A stretch of DNA of 64,000 bases. Origin: Moniliophthora roreri (taxonomy: Eukaryota > Basidiomycota > Agaricomycetes > Agaricales > Marasmiaceae). The DNA lies in contig LATX02000123.1 in NCBI GenBank assembly GCA_001466705.2, positions 372,001 to 436,000 of the forward strand, read 5' to 3'. How positions within the stretch are numbered: position 1 is the first letter of the stretch; every line of letters begins with the position of its first letter. The notes beneath the pieces are model-generated. The model saw only the letters and a program-made list of their open reading frames with translations. It did not search any database and had not been told where the DNA came from. The translations under genes were made by a program, and so were the position numbers. Below are positions 58,363 to 64,000 of this stretch, piece after piece.

Positions 58363-59839
58363 ATGTCACTGGAAGCATCTAATACACCTGGGACACCGCT
58401 CCTGGGGTCGACCCTCGGGGCAGCTTTTGTAGGGGGTATCATTCAAATGGTGTGCGTACCAGAAACTGTCTGACCGCTAAGCTCGTTGATCAGCTTGGTA
58501 GGAGTGGCTACTGTCCTATTCCTCAAGACCAACATCGACGTCTACTATTTGAATAAATGGATGGTTGGTTCAAGTCGATATATATACGTTGCGATTCCAA
58601 CTTAATCATGGATATTGAAAGGTCTTGGTGCTATGGTATGCCCCACTTTCTGGCTACGAAGAGTAATTGATTTACTGGCATCTGTCAGGATCCCTTGTCA
58701 TATTATTGCATATCACATTCGTCTTTTATGCTATTTTTCATTACCTCATTATTGTTAAGGATGACTTCGAAGGACCGGTGGTGTGGAGCTTCCTGGTGTG
58801 ATCTCCTGGCGTCGTGATGCCGAAGCTATCAGGTTTGAACATATGTTCGTCCTGTGTCGTGCTCTCTACCGAGGGACTAACGTTGTTTGGTCAAATCAGA
58901 CATACCGCTACAGCAGTGAGTCTCCAGCAAGGTGCTCCGGAGAAGCGTGTTTTGAAGTTGTCATCACTCACGTTCAAGAGGAATAGTAGCATATCGCATC
59001 TCTTGGGCGCAATTTACTAGGCTCTAGGTTTGACGTTCCGGGGCTTAAATTGATTCGCGTTTGTGTAATGGGCAATTCAACTCGACGTGAGAAACACAGT
59101 GGCCATTGACTTTATTCTATCGATTGCTCTGACTTACTTGACAAAGTTCAGTAAAGAATCGGACTGGTAAGTCACCCGGAAGTACATGTTGATTCACGAC
59201 GAGCTCACAGCGTTGTCCAGGACCGATCAGAGTCTGGAGGTCATCCTGACGTATGCACTGAACACGGGAATCCTTGTTGGGTAATGTTTCTGACTCCACG
59301 TACGCCACTCATTGGTGCTGAGCCTGTGTCTCTCTAGCTTGTTAGATCGCGGTAAGTATACACATGTATGAGATGAGTGAGAAAGCTGATATGCGTATAG
59401 AATTTTAACAGCATACTACCATGCCGGACAGCTTGATTTCCCTTGCCCTAAGTATCACTTTGACAAGTCTATACGTGAATTCGTTGCTTGCCATGTAACT
59501 CTTCAACCACGACGTTGCAGTCAGGCGCTGAACCTGGTTCTTTGAATCGCAGGTTCAATGCACGGTATTACTTCCAGAAGCACGACAACAAGGATACCAA
59601 TGCCGAAGCGCTAGCGCCTGACTTTACAATGGGTTGATAGACGGCTTTGTCCATCTCTGTCGGGCTCTGCAAACTCACTTACGATCGACGAGATAGGAAT
59701 CCCTCTATTCCAGCCAAGGACAGAAAGACGCCGGGTATGAGATGCTTTGATGTTACTCAAACCTGCGCTGAAACGACTGGAAAGGCGAATCAATAACATC
59801 CAGTTAATGGAGGTCAAAGTTACGAAAGAAAAGATTTGA
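58363..59839 (+). pseudogene. DUF6534 membrane protein copy E, deleted and frameshifted
   Basis: Starts well (MSLEASNTPGTPLLGSTLG, AAFVGGIIQM, LNKWM, VLVLW-like, GPVVWSFL), matching copies C and F. Right after WSFL the sequence jumps, at about 58800-58830, to the position equivalent to 62460 in copy F. The exons for TNLTQM, LYAIRLWQ, the following helix and GCLIGLN (about 450 bases of gene) are therefore missing. Downstream pieces remain: AIDFILSIALTYL, SLEVILTYALNTGIL, LYVNSLLAM, FNARYYFQKHDNKDT. Near 59600-59630 a one-base slip leads to a TGA at 59635-59637, while the other frame still reads YNGLIDGF. The conserved last exon IQLMEVKVTKE follows to 59839. Loss of two or three helices makes function unlikely. 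Confidence 0.75.
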
Positions 59840-61582
59840 TGATAGTTTGGATCAATCGTCAGTCGCGGGTCTCCACATCTAAAGTGTCTAGCTCAGGCTG
59901 GGTGGTTCTCGATTGTATTCACTTGATGCCTGTAGTATTGTTCGTTGATAGCGGTCTCGAGTCTTGATATTTATCCAAAACAGCAGCAAGGCACTAGAAG
60001 AAGAAAACACGGACCGGCTTGTTGCCACTTTGGCGCCCCATTTATCCCACTTTCTTTGCTCACGATCAGACTCTCCTGGTACAGTTTCATTGGCAATACG
60101 CTCTATCTGTAAGCTTTAATGACTAGATTTACACTTGGAGGAGAGATGACAAATTTCACTAGTCTGGCAGCTTTTTGGGGGGATCTAAATTGCGGCATCT
60201 CACTCTGTGGCCAAACTGTCCAAAAAAGGACGGAAAAACGGACCAAAACGCAAGCATATTCACGTGCTGATGCCTTGCCGCCGGTGCATGTCAATTCTCC
60301 CGTTGCCTATAGCTAGCTAGCATTTCAAACTATGGGATCCTTAGGAATCTATTGTTCGAAGCCATTTGCAGATACGTCAACAACCCCTTGATATGCTCTA
60401 ATTTCAAGGAACGCGCAGAAAGCTGGAGAAGTGGAGTTTGGTCTGGCTAGATTTTCAAGTACCGTGCGTATCATTATGATCTGTCTCTTTACTTGTTGCT
60501 GAGCCTGTGGCTCCAGATCTCTGGACTGCCTCATGGCGGAAATTGCGGGGAGCAAAAGTATCACATTGCGCATCGGGTGACAGGAATCAGTGTCTCTTAT
60601 CGGAAACGACTCGACTGCTTGCAGCATCCCGTACGCTTCTTGTGCCAGATAATCAATTGCACTTGATGCGATCTTCGTACTATCCAACCCGAAAACGTTA
60701 TACCGTCCTGACAGACTCCAGAGTCTCGATCACATGTGTGGGTAGAGGAGCATCGTTGGGAGCAGAAGCTGGTTTCACAGCGCTTCCCGTCGAGTAAGGG
60801 ATTGCCACGTAGAACTATGTTTAGCAGGCCAGTTAATCTTTTGTTTATTCTGACAATTACGACGTCACACTGAAACGGCATTCAGTGACTCTTGTTATCT
60901 TCGGGAAGCGCTGTGAAGAGATTCAATATCTGTTGTGGAGAATTTTACGTTCAGGAGCAGCTGTATCAGACTCACAGGACGGTACACCTGTCAATATCAC
61001 CTAACTTATCCTCTAAATAGTATCTTTGATTCAGGAAGGGCTCTAGGTCCCCTTCAATGATCATCAGCCAACGCCACGACACCAGGGACCGACGACTACC
61101 TACCTGGTACCTATGCAACGAGGTGGTGAATCTACACACGGAAAGCCGGGGCGTCGCAGTTTAAAGCGAGCGAAAGTTATTGGCGACTCTGGGAGTTGCT
61201 GTCGAGGAGACAGGATATATTGGCGAAGCGTATGTTCGGCGTCGATTATACAACTCGCACAGGATAATCACCCGAACTTGATGCGATTTCTCCAAAATTC
61301 CAACCCGGGAAGATTCCATGTTTCCGTATCTGAGGTGCTCATCTCAGTTGTATGATGGTGTTATACAGTATATCGCTGTTGATGAAACGTCTATGTTTGT
61401 CGCATTCAGTTATTATAAGGCGGCGATAGGACCACGCACTACGTCTATATAAGGTGAGTCCTCTCGAATGGAGTTCTCAGGAGTCTTCATCGTTGCGGTA
61501 GCTGCGCTCGTTCGCCCAGATCTATCAAGAACTGACCCTACCGTCGATCAAAGGGAATTTACTCTCGGTTTCTTGCCACATC
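59840..61582. other. 1.7-kb stretch between DUF6534 copies E and F
   Basis: Contains minus-strand frames at 60349-60687 and 60597-60881, neither with a recognised motif. A plus-strand frame at 61468-61770 overlaps the leader and first exon of copy F in another frame. No gene is supported; the promoter of copy F lies at its right end. Confidence 0.4.
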
Positions 61583-63541
61583 ATGTCCGATGGACCTGGC
61601 CTAGGGCTTACATTGGGAGCGGCTTTTGCTGGGGGGATTGTTCAGACTTTGTGCGTAGAAAGAGCGTGATCTTCTGCTCATATAGTTCATCTTGTTTACC
61701 AGCCTGGTGGCATTGGTTACCGTACAAACATACATATTCTTCAAGGCCAACACTGACGTACACTACGTGAATAAATGGATGGTTAGTCCAACTCGTTATA
61801 CCTCGTTATACCTCGTAATTTTACGCTGACCTCAAATATTAAAAAGGTCTTCCTGCTATGGTGCGCCCTTCTCCCTGGTCTGAAAGTCAATTGCCTTATA
61901 CATATTCTAGGACCCTATCCATCATCCACATTGTATGCGTCATTCACTTTTCGTACTACTATCTAGTTGTAGCGGGAGGTAACATCCTCGGATCGCCGGT
62001 GTGGAGCTTCCGCGTGCGTCTAGCGCCTCTGCTTCTGTCTGGAAAGAAAGATTAATTTACGACTGTGCAGGCTGAGAGTGCCCTGGAGGTCTGTGTGCTG
62101 TGCTTCCTTCCAGATTTACCACTGACATTTTTCAGATATTGTCAACCAACTTGACTCAAATGTAGGTGTTCTGAGCCTTTACATGACAAAATTTTGCGCT
62201 GACAAATTTCCCCAGCCTGTATGCAATCCGCCTCTGGCAGCGTATGTGTTTCCGTCACCCGTCGCAACCTGAGGACTAAGATCCACATCAATAGTCACAA
62301 GAAGCACTGCCCAACGCCTGATAATATTCTCGGTCCTCGTAAGAAGCGCTCTCTGTCAATTCCAGGACGTAAATTGACTGTTTGTTCTAGGGATGTCTTA
62401 TTGGTCTGAACATCGGTGAATCTTTTTTCTGGTACTTTGCGGGTGCTGTCTGAGCATGACTTGCCAGGTTTGAACATATGTACGTTCTGCATCTCCTTCT
62501 GGACGAGCTTGCGCTAATATTTCTGGGTAAATCCAGTTGTACCGCTACAGATGTGAGTAACCAGCAAGGTGTAGCAGAGTTGAGTGTACTAAACCCGACT
62601 ATCAGCTCGAAAGCCCATGGTTTCGCCGATCTACTGAACTTCCGTTACGCAGTAGGTTTCATCCAAGCATAAGCTTTAAAGTCACTCAGGGAACATGATC
62701 TGGTATTGATACAGTGGGCCGTTAGACTTAACTTTAGCGTCACCTCTGCTATCGACTTTGTTTTGTCGATTGCTCTAACCTTCAACCTGGTGAAGTCTGC
62801 CAGAAGATTGGAGTGGTGAGTTATCAAAGTTTTTTTTCATAATGGTTCGACTAGGCGCGTCACTTACAACGCAAGTTGTGTAGGACAGACAGTGGCACCG
62901 AAGTCGTTTTTGCATATGCACTGAACACAGGAATTTTTGCTAGGTAAGCCTTCAACATCGCTGCGTTACTCTACCATACTAATTCTGAAGCTGCTAGTAT
63001 TTTCTCCTTAACATGTCCTATCACAGTGGGTATATCACGCATCAGTGTTCAACTTGCTGCAGTTCTGATGTCAATCCCTTCTACATTATAGTACGTTCTC
63101 ATGCCGGAAAACTTTATCTTTCTTGCCATGAGGATTATCTTGACGGGCCTGTACACCAATTCGTTGCTCGCGATGTGATTTTACTACTACAATTTTGGCG
63201 CCGTTCTTTGATACTGAAAATTCTCCACAGGCTCAATGCTCGATATTACTTCCAGAAGTCTGATCTCATTGATAATCTCAACGCTCAGACGAACGTTCTG
63301 CTTTATAACGGGCGCGGCTTCGATCGACGGTTCCATGCGTCTTCGTCGACCTCCGCTAGGAAACCCACGATCAACGAGGCAGGACTCCCTCTATTCCAAC
63401 CAAGGGGTGAACGCCGCCAGGTATGAGATACGTTAATACCATTAAACTTGAGCTCATAACACTCGGAAGGTAACCGACACTATTCAGCAGGTGGAAGTCA
63501 AGGTTACGAAGGAAAGATTCCATGACAGTTTAGAAGTGTAA
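61583..63541 (+). CDS. DUF6534 multi-pass membrane protein (copy F)
   Basis: Starts MSDGPGLGLTLGAAFAGG, then VQTYIFFKANTDVHYVNKWM, VFLLW, IIHIVCVIHFSYYYLVV and STNLTQM. LYAIRLWQ with LTRSTAQRLIIFSVL, GCLIGLNI, WAVRLNFSVTSAIDF, EVVFAYALNTGIF and LYTNSLLAM follow. LNARYYFQKSDLIDN and the cytosolic tail NGRGFDRRFHASSS come next. As in copy C, a gtatgag donor hides a false TGA at 63424-63426. The real last exon encodes VTDTIQQVEVKVTKERF and ends at 63539-63541. All landmark helices are present and in order, so this is the best complete member of its subgroup. Function unknown. Confidence 0.8.
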
Positions 63542-63722
63542 AAGGATGGCTTTCAATCTCAACGACGTGCAAGGCTTGGGCTCGAGACTCCATGTATATA
63601 GACCTAGTAAACGATTTGATTCAGATCGTGCGTTTATTGGGCGCTTCAAGGGCGCTTCCTCATTACAAAAGGGACAGGTGCCGAAGTTTAGATAAATATT
63701 TCAACACTTCTCTTCAACCATC

Positions 63723-64000
63723 ATGTCTTTGACTACATTCATTCTACTCTCTTCTACGTTCGGCTTGGTTAGCCCACTCCCATCACTATCCGACCCAGAT
63801 TCAGCTACCACAGCGAGATCATCGACACAATGGTCTATGCCCGCTCATATCACGAACCTTTCTAAGTCTTTCAACGTTACCAAGTTCTGCGATGACCAGC
63901 GTAACATTCGGATCGTTAATGAAGCTCAGACATTGACAGCTCACGATGACCCGCCCTTCCCCGGAATACCTTCGTCTTCATCCCTCCGAACGTCTTCAGC
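63723..64000 (+). CDS. Start of a secreted protein, cut by the window end
   Basis: An ATG at 63723 opens a frame that stays open to base 64000 (92 codons). Residues 1 to about 19 (MSLTTFILLSSTFGLVSPL) form a signal peptide, followed by a Ser/Thr-rich segment and NVTKFCDDQRNIRIVNEAQ. Only about 180 bases separate it from DUF6534 copy F. No family can be named from the visible part. Confidence 0.55.
   Translation, partial: MSLTTFILLSSTFGLVSPLPSLSDPDSATTARSSTQWSMPAHITNLSKSFNVTKFCDDQRNIRIVNEAQTLTAHDDPPFPGIPSSSSLRTSS

Overview
The window looks like genomic DNA of a mushroom-forming basidiomycete (Agaricomycetes). Genes are cut by many GT-AG introns of about 48-60 nt, and the window holds six copies of the basidiomycete-expanded DUF6534 membrane family. 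It also carries a class V aminotransferase, an adenylate-forming enzyme, an O-methyltransferase and P450s in the style of fungal specialised metabolism. Exon structures were worked out by hand from splice signals and reading frame. For many genes the summed exon length is a multiple of three, which supports the model.

Layout. 0.3-3.3 kb: a RING/coiled-coil protein and a single-pass membrane protein. 3.8-30.4 kb: an accessory, metabolism-like region with two damaged tandem P450 copies, a secreted alpha/beta hydrolase and a long stretch with no recognisable gene. It continues with a class V aminotransferase divergent from an adenylation-domain protein, an O-methyltransferase, two DUF6534 genes, an MFS exporter and an FMO pseudogene with an internal deletion. 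31.4-44.5 kb: a DUF6534 gene, a 960-residue Cys-rich receptor-like protein, a second hydrolase without a signal peptide, and an inverted second copy of the divergent MFS/DUF6534 pair. 45.4-57.1 kb: conserved cellular genes, namely a CHFR-like RING protein, a UGT80/ATG26-type sterol glucosyltransferase and a HOS2-type histone deacetylase, plus a Ser-rich orphan. 58.4-63.5 kb: two more DUF6534 loci, one broken. The last 278 bases open a new secreted-protein gene.

How the genes may work together (inference). The aminotransferase, adenylation protein, O-methyltransferase, MFS exporter, FMO, P450s and hydrolase look like a small specialised-metabolite locus that is decaying. Both P450 copies are broken, the FMO has lost its centre, and the adenylation protein ends before any carrier or reductase domain. 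The MFS and hydrolase genes each have a second copy 13-29 kb away. The MFS copies share a near-identical central tract flanked by diverged introns, which points to gene conversion between inverted repeats.

The least expected features are this inverted DUF6534-MFS duplication with its conversion tract and a three-copy 14-bp G-rich repeat (possible G-quadruplex) just upstream of the aminotransferase. The DUF6534 expansion and the RG-rich tail on the HOS2 deacetylase are also unusual. No tRNA, rRNA, CRISPR array or intact transposon was recognised.
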